Position numbers and translations under genes: made by a program. Source: Tetrahymena thermophila SB210 (Eukaryota; Ciliophora; Oligohymenophorea; Hymenostomatida; Tetrahymenidae). Taken from it: a DNA stretch of 64,000 nucleotides. Under the pieces are notes generated by a model, which saw only the letters and a program-made list of their open reading frames with translations, ran no database searches and was not told where the DNA came from. This document shows, in pieces, positions 1 to 15,214 of this stretch. Position 1 is the first letter of the stretch, and each line of letters starts with the position of its first letter. Location: contig NW_002476287.1 in the NCBI RefSeq assembly GCF_000189635.1, forward strand, positions 1 to 64,000, in the 5' to 3' direction.

Positions 1-1800
1 TAATCTCACGAATTTGACACTTAACCTTTAGTAAAAACAGTTTATTTGTTTTGGATTGTGATATTTTTAATTTTAAAAACTAATTAAAAACAATAAAGCT
101 CTTTATTCTTTATTCTTTTTCTTTTTATTGTGCTTGCTTTTTTTTGTTCTTTCTTTGTTAATTAAGCTCATCATTTTATTTTTAAATTTTGCTTTTATTA
201 TTAATTAATTAATCTTATCATTTCATATTTTTTCTTCATTTTTTCCTTCTAATAAACTATTTAATGATATATTTTTTCTTCAATATTTAAAAAGTGAAAA
301 TAAAATTGGTGCAATGGGTGCATCAGGCTTAGGTTCTGCTTTAGCAAATTGCATTAATCTCACGAATTTGACACTTGACCTTGGGTAAAAATAGTTTATT
401 TGATTTGGATTGTGATATTTTTAATTGTAAAAACTAATTAAAAACAATAAAGCTCTTTTTTCTTTTTTTTTTATTGTGCTTGCTTTTTTTTGTTCTTTCT
501 TTGTTAATTAAGCTCATCATTTTATTTTAAAATTTTGCTTTTATTATTAATTAATTAATCTTATCATTTCATATTTTTTCTTCATTTTTTCCTTCTAATT
601 AACTATTTAATGATATATTTTTTCTTCAATATTTAAAAAGTTGGAATGAAATTGGTGCAATGGGTGCATCAGGCTTAGGTTCTGCTTTAGCAAATTGCAT
701 TAATCTCAAGAATTTGACACTTGACCTTCGGTAAAAATAGTTTATTTGATTTGGATTGTGATATTTTTAATTGTAAAAACTAATTAAAAACAATAAAGCT
801 CTTTATTCTTTATTCTTTTTCTTTTTATTGTGCTTGCTTTTTTTTGTTCTTTCTTTGTTAATTAAGCTCATCATTTTATTTTAAAATTTTGCTTTTATTA
901 TTAATTAATTAATCTTATCATTTCATATTTTTTCTTCATTTTTTCCTTCTAATTAACTATTTAATGATATATTTTTTCTTCAATATTTAAAAAGTGAAAA
1001 TAAAATTGGTGATGAAGGTGCATCAGGCTTAGGTTCTACTTTAGCAAATTGCATTAATCTCACGAATTTGACACTTAACCTTTAGTAAAAACAGTTTATT
1101 TGTTTTGGATTGTGATATTTTTAATTTTAAAAACTAATTAAAAACAATAAAGCTCTTTATTCTTTATTCTTTTTCTTTTTATTGTGCTTGCTTTTTTTTT
1201 GTTCTTTCTTTATTAATTAAGCTCATCATTTTATTTTTAAATTTTGCTTTTATTATTAATTAATTAATTAATCTTATCATTTCATATTTTTTCTTCATTT
1301 TTTCCTTCTAATAAACTATTTAATGATATATTTTTTCTTCAATATTTAATAAGTGAAAATAAAATTGGTGCAATGGGTGCATCAGGCTTAGGTTCTGCTT
1401 TAGCAAATTGCATTAATCTCACGAATTTGACACTTGACCTTGGGTAAAAATAGTTTATTTGATTTGGATTGTGATATTTTTAATTGTAAAAACTAATTAA
1501 AAACAATAAAGCTCTTTATTCTTTATTCTTTTTCTTTTTATTGTGCTTGCTTTTTTTTGTTCTTTCTTTGTTAATTAAGCTCATCATTTTATTTTAAAAT
1601 TTTGCTTTTATTATTAATTAATTAATCTTATCATTTCATATTTTTTCTTCATTTTTTCCTTCTAATTAACTATTTAATGATATATTTTTTCTTCAATATT
1701 TAAAAAGTTGGAATGAAATTGGTGCAATGGGTGCATCAGGCTTAGGTTCTGCTTTAGCAAATTGCATTAATCTCTAGAATTTGACACTTAAACTTGGGTA
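1..1800 (+). repeat. Tandem exon+intron units with a 1054-bp higher-order period
   Basis: Units of about 346-359 bp (one LRR exon plus its intron) follow head to tail. Position 1 onward matches position 1055 onward almost base for base for about 700 bp, so a three-unit block was duplicated as a whole. Introns are nearly as similar as exons, which points to recent duplication or gene conversion. Confidence 0.85.
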
Positions 1801-2124
1801 AATAGAGTTTAATTATTTAGGATTGTGATATTTTAAATAAAAAAAATGAATTTTAAATAAAAAAGTTCTTTGAATTTATTTGATAGCTTTTATTTATTTT
1901 ATTTTTTTTATCTTTTTTATTGAACTAATATTATTTTATTTATTAATTTAAAGAATAATTTTTAATTTAAAACTTTATTCTATTGTGATATTTATTAATA
2001 ATTTACATAAATTTATTATAAAAGTAACAACTCAATAGATGAATCATAAATATTAAAAGTAATAAACAAGTGTCGTAAATCAAAAAGATTAGTTGTCTTT
2101 CTAATGATAAACAACAACTGGTGA
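1..2124 (+). CDS. LRR gene A, 3' part (serial 90-nt LRR exons)
   Basis: 3' end of a gene cut by the window edge. LRR exons: 1-30 (partial), 295-384, 641-730, 995-1084, 1354-1443 and 1708-1797, each exactly 90 nt. They are separated by AT-rich introns (GTAAAAA...TTTAAAAAG) in phase 2. Each exon encodes one 30-residue ribonuclease-inhibitor-type LRR with the core GASGLGSALANCINL and NLTLDL. The last exon, 2025-2124, reads in frame from the same phase and ends ...KSKRLVVFLMINNNW with a TGA stop. That KSKRLVVF tail is shared with the other four LRR genes in the window. TAA and TAG inside exons are read as Gln. RNI-type LRRs form a curved protein-binding scaffold; the partner is unknown. No frameshift is seen in the visible exons. 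The 5' end and any extra domain lie outside the window. Confidence 0.8.
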
Positions 2125-3053
2125 AAAAAGGATGAATAAGTTTAAAATGTTTGAATAATATTATATATTTTATTATATAATATTTTGAAAAAAATTTAAA
2201 CCTAAAATATAAATATAAATAGATTTTATTATTGATTTTATATTTTTAAATATCATTCATATTTTTGTAAGTAAATAAATTATTTATAAAAAATTAAATT
2301 TCCTTAAGCAAACTCTCTTGTTTCTCCAAAAACGATCAAACAATTTGAAACTTTTAGTGTCATATTACATCTTATTAAATTATATAAATGCCAAACTTTA
2401 TATGCCAGTTATATTTTAATCTTAAATATTATCCATCAATCATATTTTTATCCTTTTTTTTATTTATCTTGTAGATGAAATGATTTAAATAAAACCTCAG
2501 GGAGAAATCAAGTTTTACTTTTTATTTTAACTTTTTTGTTTTTTATGTTTATTTTTATTTTTTTTTCTCAAATTTTTAATTTATCTTATTATCATTTTTT
2601 TCATTTTATATTTTTTAAATCATAAAATAATTGTTTTTTAAATTATCATTTATTGATTAAATAATACAAATTTGATTTTTATTCAATAATATTTAGAGTA
2701 AATTAATCAATTTAAAAGTCGTTAATCTTGAATTTAGCTTTTATAAGCTTATTTCATATCAAGAATTTATGTAATTTTTTTTTAATGTGGTATTATAAAT
2801 TTTAAAATGCTTATCTTATTTTATATAAAAAAATAAAAAATCATAAAAATAAATTTTTAACTTATGTGATTATATAAAAATTAATAGCTTCTACATGTAT
2901 AAATAAATACATAAATATCTCTTTAAGATATACGTAAAAGTTAATTTTTTAGTAAAAAGGATAATTAATTATATTTATTAGCTTTCAAATTTTCTTTTTA
3001 TTCTTAATTTAGAACTTGACTTTAAATTGTTTAAGATTTTTAATTACTTTTTT
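2125..3053. other. Intergenic, with 3' flank duplicated from the LRR locus
   Basis: No gene seen. The first part, to about 2390, is homologous to the 3' flank of LRR gene B (about 21105-21430), including the shared piece TCTCCAAAAACGATCAAA. Homology stops near 2390 (gene B continues differently after 21430), marking an old duplication edge. The rest is plain AT-rich sequence. Confidence 0.6.
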
Positions 3054-4805
3054 TCAAGAAAATTTCAAACTAACAACCTTTTTCATTTTTCTTATTGTTT
3101 ATAATTATAGCTTATTTAAGAGTGAGCTTTCAATATAATATCTTCGATCCTCGTTTGTGAAATTAAATGTGATTGAAGTTATATTAGAGTTTATAAATTA
3201 ACTCATTAGAATTACACTTAATTCAAAACCATAATTATCATTCACTAAAATATTTAGACAGTAAATTAATTATTGTTTGTTGAGATATTTGCCTATATTT
3301 GCATATGATTCCCTTACATTTTCATTAGAAATTCCACAATATAATTGTATTGTTAGTTGCTATAAGTTAGTTTATTTTATAATATCTAAATCTTTAAAAA
3401 ACTCTTACTCATTTCCGTTATTATTTTCAAGATTAAAATTTAATTTAAGTTTTTTCAAGTTTGGCATACTTAAAAGTTTTTAAGTTTTTAAATGGTAATC
3501 GCCATTTTATTCTAAATGAGAAATATAGATCTCTAGTTCTTATAAAGATTTACTTTTTATAATTTAATCAATGAAGGAAGATGTGTCGATTTCGTCATAT
3601 AAAATTAGGTGTTTTAAACTTACAATATTTTCTAATTAAGAAAGTTAATAAGATAATGCTTCATTTACTTACTTTTCTAATTTACAGCCCATAATTTCAA
3701 TTTTTAATTATTTGAGTGATTTTGATTATTTCAAACATTAAATAATAGCATAAAACTATTCAGAGCTTACTTTTTGACGATCAAAACTCAAAATTAGTTA
3801 TTAAACATATTAATTATCTTAAAAGAAGTTAAAAAAGCTATTATATTGGCTAGCTTAAATTGTGCAGCTAATTAAAGCTATTTTAATTTTTTATGTATCT
3901 TATCCTTTAAAAAATAAAGAAAGAGATGAAGCATCAAAATCATTTAAAGAGATTCGATCCAAGCAAAAATATATTTCATTGAATTTATTAATATAATAAA
4001 AAGAGTTTCCTTCTTAACTAAATTTAATTGTTTTCAATGAATTATTGCAACTTAAATGTTTAAACAATGATAAAGATTCTTTTATTACAGAATTATTTTA
4101 AGGTATCTCAAATTCTAAATCTTAGATTTTTGAAAAGCCTTCAAAGGCACTGAATAAATATTTGATTTGTTCAGAAGACTAATTCGAATCATAAGAATAG
4201 AGTTTAAATGATTCTAATTCTTTCTTATTTTAGATAAATAAAGATAAAGATTGAATTTCGCTTTCATCAAGCAAGATGTTTGTAATATTTAAGATCATAA
4301 TTTTCAAATTTTCTTCGTATTTAAATACTCCATCATACACTTTACTTTTATCTTAGAATGAAAATTTGAAATTTTTAAGTGATTTAGAGTGTTTTATGTG
4401 TTTAAATACAGTTAAACTTCTTTCTTAGTTGCTGCAATATGTTGCTTTAATGCTAAGATTTTAAATTCTAGAGTGATTGCCAAGAGAACTTAGCAAATAA
4501 TTTAATTCTAAAGCTGATAAATCTTATTTACTAGACTCAAAACTAAAGGATTCTAATTTGTTTAAGCTTTAAATCACTTGAGAAAGAGATTATATTGTAT
4601 TTTCATTTAAAGATTATTAGATTAAATTTATAGTAAGATGGTTTAAATCTGCGAATTTTGACAAATTTGACATAAACTAGTTAATTCCATTTTCTTAAAC
4701 AAAAGTTGCCTTTTTAAAGTTTATTTCTAATTTGCTAACTTTTTCATTTACATTGATTAAGAGAGACTAAAAATCCTTTATTTTATTTGTTATAGTTAAG
4801 ATCAT
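3054..4805 (-). CDS. Divergent leucine-rich-repeat-like protein (583 aa)
   Basis: One uninterrupted frame of 584 codons from ATG at 4805 to TGA at 3054-3056, read with TAA/TAG as Gln. The protein has spaced L-x-x-L-x-I/L blocks (for example NHLTINL, RIQNLSIKA, LQELEIYI, NLKKLKLNF) separated by polar stretches. This is the look of irregular, degenerate LRRs common in ciliate proteins. No signal peptide, membrane segment or kinase motif was seen. Unlike the array genes in this window it has no introns and no regular 30-residue unit, so it is not part of that family in any obvious way. It is divergent from the copine gene, with about 1.1 kb between the starts. The function is unknown; the LRR assignment rests on pattern only. 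Confidence 0.8.
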
Positions 4806-5926
4806 TTTTTTTTTTTCAATTAATTTATTAATTAGAAATTGTTTAATTACAAAATAATTATTATTTTTTTAAAGTTTGTTTCTCCCATTTCTCACTTTAT
4901 AAATATTTGTAAATCGAACTTTGATATATTTTTATACTAAATTCTTTTAAATTCAATGTTATTAATATTTCTTTTAATCATATTGATAAATTCTTGTAAA
5001 TTATCATATTGAGAAATTTTATGGGTAAATCCTTTTAAATTCATATTGATAAATTCTAATAAATAATACCATACAAATAAATAGATGCTAATTGAGAAAT
5101 TAAAAAAAATAACTCTTTTAAAGACAAATTTATAATTATTAATAAATAAATAAGAAACAATTATTTCACTTTAATTTTATTTTTAGTTAAATGTCTTTCT
5201 AAAATCAAGAGATATATATATATTTAGATAATAACATTATTTTTAGAAAATTCTTTATTTTTTTAAAAATGGGAAAAAAAATAAAATATATCATTTGATA
5301 ATTTCTTATTCTGTTTTAAGATATGTATTTATATTTATATTTTTTAAAAATTCTAATAATTTTAAAATATATCAACTTTTTCGATTTTATAAAAGCTGAT
5401 CCTTAACTTTTTAATCTTACTTTGATTTTTAAGAGAATCTTTGCAATTAAAACTGTGATAAAATATGTGTGGATTTATGTAATAAATTTTTTGTCTATTT
5501 TGATTGATTAACTATTGACTTTTTTCTGCTCGCTGATTAGTAAATTTTAAAAGTGTAATAGAAAATATAGTATAGAATTTTTTTTATGATTGCTAATTTT
5601 ACTATTTAGTAATAACGAGAAAATTATAATTATATATTTATTTATAAATATAATTTTTAAGATTGCAATTACAAATTTTATATCTTTGGTTGATCGATCA
5701 ATATTTTAGGTAATAGTGTAATTATAGCTAGCTGCTATTTGTTGAATATATTTTTTCTTAAAAAATCAAAATTTAATTACTGTCTGTGATGCTTACATTT
5801 GTAAATAGTAGGTAAAAATTTGGATATATTACTAAAGAATTGTATAGATATTATTTCTTTTGGAAAAAGCAAATATTAAGTTTTATATAAATTGAAAGAA
5901 GCTTTATAAAACAAAAACGTTAAAAA
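4806..5926. other. Intergenic between divergent genes
   Basis: About 1.1 kb, very AT-rich, separating the starts of the LRR-like gene (-) and copine (+), so it should hold both promoters. It contains a loose internal repeat around 4960-5060 (ATATTGATAAATTCT variants) but no clear regulatory motif. Confidence 0.4.
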
Positions 5927-7822
<1,896 letters not shown>

Positions 7823-9199
7823 TAAACTAACTAAAAAGTGTAATAAATATATAAAAGTTAAGAAACACCTTAGTCAATCTAGCAAATACTTTACAAATAA
7901 AAATATACTAACTAATTAATATATAAAATCACAATTTTGTAAATTAAAAATGAATTTTATTTATTATATTAATCAATTTTATAAATCCTATATAAAGTAT
8001 GTAAATATATTTTTTATTTTACTTACAAATAAATACATTTTTTTGTTTTTTTCCTTCCATTTTTCATTATTTATATATAATTAATTTTTATGGCCTCCTC
8101 AACATTTCTTAATTATTCAACTTTAAGAGAAAAAAAGGCAATAGAATAAAATTTGTAAATTTTTTCTATGGTTTCTAATGTGGAGAGTGAGCTTTTTCTT
8201 TTTAGATTATTTTATAATTATTTACATGTTTGATGATATAAATAGAAAAATTAATTAAAACGGTATTGTATTGTTAAATTTAATTTAGCTAATATTTTAT
8301 TTTACAATAATAAATATTTTTTTTAATAAAATTAATTTAAAAATATTTTTGTTTGTCTAAAAATCTTTTATTTAAAATGTAAATCTTTGTTACTATTTTT
8401 AATTATTTCCATTTGTTTGATGATATAAATAGAAAAATTAATTAATATGACATTTTATAAAAATTAAGCTAATATTTATTCAATTTAAATAATAATGAAT
8501 GAATGAATATAATTGACACATAAATATATAAGCTAACGCTAAATTTAATTTAATTTTTATTTATTTATATATATATAATATCTATTATAGATAATATAAT
8601 TAGTTAATTAATTAATTTTTGAATCATATTATAGACTGCAAGACTTAGCGGACTTATTATAATATGATAATAATTAATTTTTTTATGAAAAAATAAATTT
8701 AATTAAGCTAATATTCTTTCAAATTTTATAATAACTCCTTTTTTTTGAGAAAAATAAACGAAAAAATATTTTTATTTATTATGTAAATCTTTTCTTTGTT
8801 AATATTTAACTTATCTCAAAAATGTTGATTTTAAATTAACAATGTAAATTATTATTTATATCTTTATTTGAATTACTATTTTTATTTTAATTGTTTATAT
8901 TTAAATTTCATCAAAAATTAATAAATAATTTTATAAATTTCAATATTTTAAACAAACTTTTTCTCATAAAAATAAATAATATTTGATAAGAGTATAAAAT
9001 AAAATATCAATTTATAGAATAAAGTTTATAATAGGTTATTGAATGAAATTATAATAATTACACGTATATTTATTTGTAAATATAAAGAATATATCTTATT
9101 ATTTTAATTTAAGATATTTATTAAAACCTAATAAATTCGTAACTCAAAAAATTTACAATTGAACAACAATCATATTAATAAAAGCAAAAGATTTTTAAA
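7823..9199. other. Intergenic, AT-rich
   Basis: No gene recognised. It contains a near-repeat of GTTTGATGATATAAATAGAAAAATTAATTAA (about 8228 and 8414) and the hairpin listed separately at 8623-8668. The 3' part should carry the COG4 promoter. Confidence 0.4.
8623..8668. repeat. 11-bp perfect inverted repeat with 24-nt loop
   Basis: ATCATATTATA and TATAATATGAT are perfect reverse complements flanking a loop (GACTGCAAGACTTAGCGGAC...) that is GC-richer than its surroundings. It could fold as an RNA or cruciform hairpin. No known RNA family recognised. Confidence 0.4.
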
Positions 9200-11889
9200 A
9201 TGTTGGAAGAATTAGAAAAGCATATTCAAAAGGAGAAGTAACAATATAAAAATAAAAAATAGGCAATCGAAAGCAAGTTGAGTTAGATGCCTATTTCTTT
9301 AGAAAGCGAGAATAAAAACTCAAATCTCACTAGGGGATTATAAGAATCATAAATTGCATTTAAAGAGTTGTAAATGCACTCAAAAACGATTGAATAGTCT
9401 GTTTAAGAAATACAAAATATTTCACAAAGCGCGTTAATGAATTTTGAAACTTTAAAGTATAGGAAAATGAATATAGAATAAATAATAAATACTATGACAG
9501 CCTTTCAAGAGCTGAGAAGAATTCTACCTCTTTTAGATAAATGTGCAGAAACAAAAAATATAGATGAAGCAAACCGCCACATGAAAAATTATAAAACGTT
9601 TTAGCAGAATTTAATATGCGAGTTTAACAAAGTAAAAATAAATCAAGATTATTTTTTATTTTTAAATTTTGGTTTGAAATTCATTTTATTTTATTTTTGC
9701 AATTCTGTTTTTTGTTTTCTAAAAAATTTCCATAAATAGAAAGATTTTGAGTATAAAGAAGAAGTGTTTAAAAAATTAGTGGATATGGCTAAAAATGAAT
9801 TTGAAGAAGCACTTAAAAAAAATGATACTGTGAGATTGCACAAATGCACAGAGCTTTCAGAGTATTTAGGATTTTCTGAGAACTCCTTGGATAGAGTTAT
9901 TTCAGTATATTAAATGGAGTTAAAAGAGCAATTATAAAAAATAGAGAATGAGTTATTTGCCAAAGTTCCAACAAATTACAAGAGCAATTAAGATTTTAAA
10001 GATTACAACTTCCCATTTTCTCAGCATTATATTAATATTCTTCAAAAGTTAGCACAAGCTATTGGAACATATAAAGATAACATTTATGCTTTTTACAAGC
10101 TAGAAGGTATTTTTACTATCCTAAAAAAGCTTGTGAACGAAACAGCTGAAAGCTACATCAACAGTCTCTATAAAAAGTTATACAACTACTACGAAATAGA
10201 TAAAATAAATCCTGAATATATCCATAATGCTTCTAAGCAAGTAATTATTATTCAATTTATCTGAAAATAAAATAATAATTTTAATATATCAAAAGGATGT
10301 TGATAGAGTGGATTTCTTTTGTGAAGAAGTTTCAAATATTTCCAATTAAAATGAGCATTTTAATTAGCACATTATATAAATTGTTAATGAATTGATAGAA
10401 AAGGAACCTTTGAAGCAAGAACATAAGGCTAAGTAAATGAACTTAGTCAAATAAAATGTAGTTTAAATGCAAACCAATAACAAAATGCTCGAAGTGATGG
10501 GACACTTCTTGAAATATTAAAAAAGTTATACTAAAAATTAAATTAATTAAATTATCAAAGACTCTCCTGCTTTTATCAGACTATGGAATTTTGATAAAGT
10601 TTTCTTCTTTAATTTTATAGAATCTGAAGAAAGTTTATTCAATATTTAAAAATTGCATGAATATTTAGATGAAATCTTCTTTATAATTAAAAATTGTGCT
10701 CTTAGAGCTCTTGAATCTCTAAACAAGTCAACAGCTTGTGCTATTCTCAATTTTATTTCATAATAAGTTATTCACGAAGACGTTTATTACATTAATGAAA
10801 AATTAATCTCAAAGTGGTTAAAGAGAGAAAACTTTAACACTTAAGCTATCTCATTTAATAACAGATATATTGTGCATAATACCTTTGTGACTGTGCTTTT
10901 TAATAATATTTAAATGGTAAACTCAATAACATTTAATAAATTTATTTATTAGAGATTGATTTATCAACATAAAATTAACTAATATCAATGTTAAAAATTA
11001 TTGTTAATATTGTTAAACTTAAAATTTTTTATTTTAAATTGATTTTTTAGATTAATTGCTTTTCATAAAAAATAGTTGAAAACCTACATTTAGAAACTCA
11101 GCTAGCAACTTTTGTAATCAGTTTAGGAGCTGTTTCCAGATGAAGATAATGGTATGCTAATTGCTTCTATAGAAGAAATTAATGATATAAATGATTTGCG
11201 TTTTTCTGAGTTTATGAAATAAAAGATGAAAATCTTAGTTGATTAATTGAAATTAACTATAAAATCTTAGTTAGAAGATTTAAAAAATATTAATTTTACT
11301 ATGAATGAGTCATAGTAATAGGAATATGAAAAGGGAAGTACTTACTCTACTGATTTAAAAATGAAATTTAGTTAATACTTAAATCAATGGAAGAATCAGT
11401 TCACTAAGGAAAATTATGAGCTTTTTATGACAGAATTTTGTTAAATGTTAGCCGAGAATTTCGAGAGAGTCATTACTGATAATAAAAAATACCACTTGAT
11501 GGGCGCTTTTCTTTTGGATAAAGAAATAAGAAGTAAAAAAAGATTGATTTTGTTTGTTTTTATTTTTGGAGTGAGCAATTTATTATTTTTTTAAATAAAA
11601 GAAATTGATTAAATTTTTGGGTTAAAAAGAAAATAATTTTATTTAAAAGCGATATTTTTTTAATTTAATTTTTTTTAATTTTCTTAAAACAAAAATAGAT
11701 ATTGTAAATTTCTTATAGAACGTCACTCTTGCTAATGTAAAGCCTTGCTTCTAGAGACTATAAATTATTTGTGAAATTCTCAAACTAGAGAATAATTAGG
11801 AGCTATAAGAGTTTTGCACTCTTGGAACAGGTGATTTTAGTAGAGACGATATAAGAAAAATAATAAGATTAAGAACAGATTTTAAGTGA
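9200..11889 (+). CDS. COG4: Conserved oligomeric Golgi complex subunit 4 (COG4)
   Basis: Part of lobe A of the COG tether, which holds retrograde vesicles at Golgi membranes. My exon model: 9200-9631, 9740-10240, 10296-11002, 11051-11532 and 11699-11889, giving 770 aa, close to the usual COG4 length. The N-terminal coiled coil (about residues 1-140) is followed by a helical body matching COG4 segments: LAQAIGTYKDNIYAFYKLEGIFTILKKLV, HNTFVTVLFNNIQM, GAFLLDKEIR. The end, LGTGDFSRDDIRKIIRLRTDF, corresponds to the conserved C-terminus of COG4. The third intron is uncertain: a donor at 10917 looks best by sequence but breaks the frame, while a donor at 11003 keeps frame and adds about 29 residues. 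A base error there is possible. Start chosen as the first ATG of the coiled-coil frame. Confidence 0.85.
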
Positions 11890-12861
11890 ATAAAAAATAA
11901 ACATTTATTAATTAATAATATTTATTTATACATTTTTTTGTGTGGTAGATTAAATGTTTTTACATTTTTTACCTACAAATGAATTCGATTGAATTTCATC
12001 TAAATAATCTTTCTAATTTAATACAAATAAATGTAATTATTAATTACTATTGATAGATTTTTTAATATTTTCCATTCAATCTTATTAAATTATTGATTCA
12101 CTAAATAATATTGAAATATTTATTTGGTTTATTTTTGGGCTGAAAAAGATTTGTTATATATTTTTTTTCTATTTGATGGTTAGAAGTTCATTTATTTATT
12201 TTTTAGTTTTAGATAGAAAGAAAGATAGATAGATTGAATGTAAATTTCAAGGATATTTATTTTTAAATTAAATGGATCAAATATTTAAAATTAATACTTC
12301 ATTACTTTAATAAGATGTAAGTAATATTTATATTTTAATTCAATCTATTCTTAGCTATTTCATTCAATTTATAAATAGAGTTTTATACATTAATTTATTT
12401 AGGATGTTTTATTTAAATTACTTGAATCTGATTGTTTTTCTTATTTTTTTCTACTTTTATTATTTCTCTAGAAATCATATTCTTTCTTTGTTCATATATT
12501 TATTTGTAAATTTCAATTCTCCTTTACTAAAATCATATAATTATTCATTTATTCAGTCATACATACATTCACTTTAATTACTTTATTTAATTAAAAATTG
12601 ACCTATTTTTTGTTATGCCTTATTCAACCCTCTGTAAAGTCTTTATAGGTTGTACTAATTAATTAATCTTTGGTTTTTTGTGAGCTGAATAATTAATAAT
12701 TATATTTTAAGTCATATTACATCCATAAAGTTAATAAAAAGTAAACAAATAAAACAAGCTGCTCAAATATCTATTTATTTATCCATTTTGTGATTTTTAA
12801 AGAGAAAGATTGACGAAATCATTTTATAGTTTTTTTCCAAGCTGCAGCATTTTTGTGGAAG
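11890..12861. other. Intergenic, AT-rich
   Basis: About 1 kb between two same-strand genes. Pyrimidine-rich runs and short AATTAATT blocks; no gene, RNA or clear motif seen. Confidence 0.4.
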
Positions 12862-14874
12862 ATGATTAACCTCGACTCAAAATACTAAAGAGATAAGTAA
12901 TTTGAAATGTCAGAGTAATACGAAAGGAAAAAATAGGAAATTGATGTTCATAAAACCATATTTTCAGCACTCAATCAAATGAAATAAAATGTGAATAAAA
13001 ATTAACATTTATAGGAAAGCCTAAGAAAATATTTGCTTTCTCCAAACAACAAGATTAAAATTCATAAATTCGAAATCGAACAAATTTATTCTAAAGACAA
13101 CACAAAATCTTAGCTCAAACATGCGATTCCAACGACTTCGTTGAATGCACATCGTCGCTAGATTAAAAATACCTTCAAAGCACATGATATTAAAACAGAT
13201 TATGACTTTAGCGAAGAATAGCCATTCAACATCTAATCTTTAACTCATAGTTAGAATTTTACATAAGTGAATACAATTTAATAAAATAAAAATGTTAAAC
13301 ACAACCTTGAAAACTTTCACTCTCTTAAATATAGCTAATCTCCTACCTAAATACCATCTCATCCTAGTAGTGCTAATACAAATAAACGGTAGAGTAACTT
13401 CTTCCTTACAAGTCCTTCTCTCGCTGCAGGTAGAATATCTTTTAACTCCCTCAAATTAAAAGCTAAAGACAAAGCAAAAACTCAGGTTTCTTGTATGTCA
13501 GAAACTTAAACAGGCTCTCCTTAAAATACATCTAGACTTTAGACGACCTAGTTTAATACAAACTCATAGTAAGTGATATCAATAAATCAAGATAGACTTA
13601 ATTTGGATTCAAGTAAAGCAAGTCCTTAGATATAACCATAAAATAAAGCATAAAACACCACCAATTCATTTAACTTAAGATTAATCTAAGGAAACGTATA
13701 AAACACTCAAACTTCTTCTTACTGTTTAAACACAAACCATAACAATTAAATAACATCTGAATAAGAAAACTTTTCTCTACTTTCAACGAAAAATATCCAG
13801 CTTTCATCGAGTAATTTAATTAATACTAATTAAAATCTAAACTATCCAACCAAATAATTCAAATCTATTCCAGCTTCTCCTAAAAGTAAGCAAATTTCTT
13901 AACTTCCACAATAGAATAGACACAGTGAAAATAATTAAAAACAAGCAGTTAGAGCATCTTCAGCCTAACATAAAACACTAGAAACTCTACAGATAGATGA
14001 AGATTAAAATAATTTGTATAGATTCTCATATGAAATGAATGAATAGGAAATTGAAGAAGATAATAAAACTCCACTGCTATCTGTCCCTAACATTCAAGAT
14101 GCTATTAATGAAGAAAACTAAGACTTCCAAAAGAATTAAGAGGAAGAAGAATTGTTTGTAGCATAACCCCAACAATTTTATTATATTGATAATAACGAAA
14201 TGTAGAGTGTAAAAGAATTCATGTATAGATTAAACAACTATATGCAGTATAAAAGATTTGAGTAGTACAGATAAGAGAAAAAATAAAAAAAGAAATAAAT
14301 TGAAGATGTACAGAACTTGCTTCTCTTCAATTCTGAAAAAGCTGCCAGAGAAGTAGCAAAGGCAAATGTTAGAAAATATATAATAAAGCACAAAATTGAA
14401 ATAACAGACTAGGAAATAGATGATTGGGTAGAAAGAATTAAAGTTTTACCATTGGAGAAAAATCAAAGACTTACTTTCAGAGAGTGTAGCAGATAAATAA
14501 TATCCTTCTAGCTTATGGGAACAGATGAAGAAAAGAAGTTCTTCAAAGTATGGAGAGAAATTGACAAAGGCTTAAACAAAATCAGCAACCCTATTAAGTT
14601 TGCTTAGTAATATTAAATATACCAAAACCACAAAAAAAGACTCTTCTACAACAAAAATATCACTAATAATCAAATTTCTATGGCAATAATTAACTCACTT
14701 CCTTCTTAGTACTTAATACACAAACCTCCTCCTTCTTTCTTTTAATAAAATTCTTAGTCTATGAATAGAATTAGCTCTTAAAGGAGTATAGCTCATAAAG
14801 ATTTAAGTCTTTATTAAATCTAACATTAGAAGGAATTTAAAGTTGTAGAATCTCTAGAAAGTGAGGAATTTTGA
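12862..14874 (+). CDS. Q/S/N-rich protein of unknown function (670 aa)
   Basis: A single open frame of 671 codons starting MINLDSKYQRDKQFEMSEQY. The first roughly 400 residues are low complexity and rich in Gln, Ser, Asn and Thr, probably disordered, with Ser/Pro pairs (SPQN, ASPK, TSPS) that could be kinase sites. The last third is more ordered: an acidic stretch (EEDNK, NQEEEELF), then a basic, helix-prone region YMQYKRFEQYRQEKKQKKKQ. A conserved-looking core follows: KAAREVAKANVRKYIIKHKI, DDWVERIKVLPLEKN and TFRECSRQIISFQLMGTDEE. That core reads like a folded helical domain but I could not match it to a family. No membrane segments or introns. Cytoplasmic or cytoskeletal location is possible but not shown. 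Confidence 0.75.
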
Positions 14875-15200
14875 AAATTAATTTTCAAGAAAATAATAAT
14901 CTTTAATTGTATAAAATAAATAACTTTATATTACAAAATGTTAAAATAGGTTTATTAATTAATTAATTATCCTTACTTATTAAAAATAATTTAATCAAAT
15001 AAAAAAACAAAGAATAAATTTATTTCTTTTTTCATACAGTTTTTATTTTATAAAAAATATGTATGATATATATGGTATGAAATATACACCATTTTAACTT
15101 TTAAATTCTTATGAATTCTGAAATTAATTTTAGTATTTTCAAAAAAATTAAGTGCGCTTTGGCGTTAAAAACTAATGCCTGCGCACATGTGAGCTTGCCA
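14875..15200. other. Intergenic before the LRR cluster
   Basis: AT-rich, no gene. It contains the GC-rich hairpin described at 15152-15186. The LRR-locus upstream module begins just after. Confidence 0.4.
15152..15186. repeat. GC-rich stem-loop in AT-rich DNA
   Basis: GTGCGC (15152-15157) pairs with GCGCAC (15181-15186). Inside it GGCGTTA pairs with TAATGCC (one G-T pair) around an AAAAC loop. That gives about 13 base pairs with a small internal bulge, in a stretch otherwise about 85% A+T. It is followed by GAGCTTGCCACGTG. Present only upstream of gene B, not upstream of C or D. Could be an RNA structure or the edge of an insertion. Confidence 0.45.
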
Positions 15201-15214
15201 CGTGAATTACCGTA

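Noticed and set aside
3277-3483. Small plus-strand frame
   Set aside because: It lies antisense to the well-supported 583-residue LRR-like gene on the minus strand.
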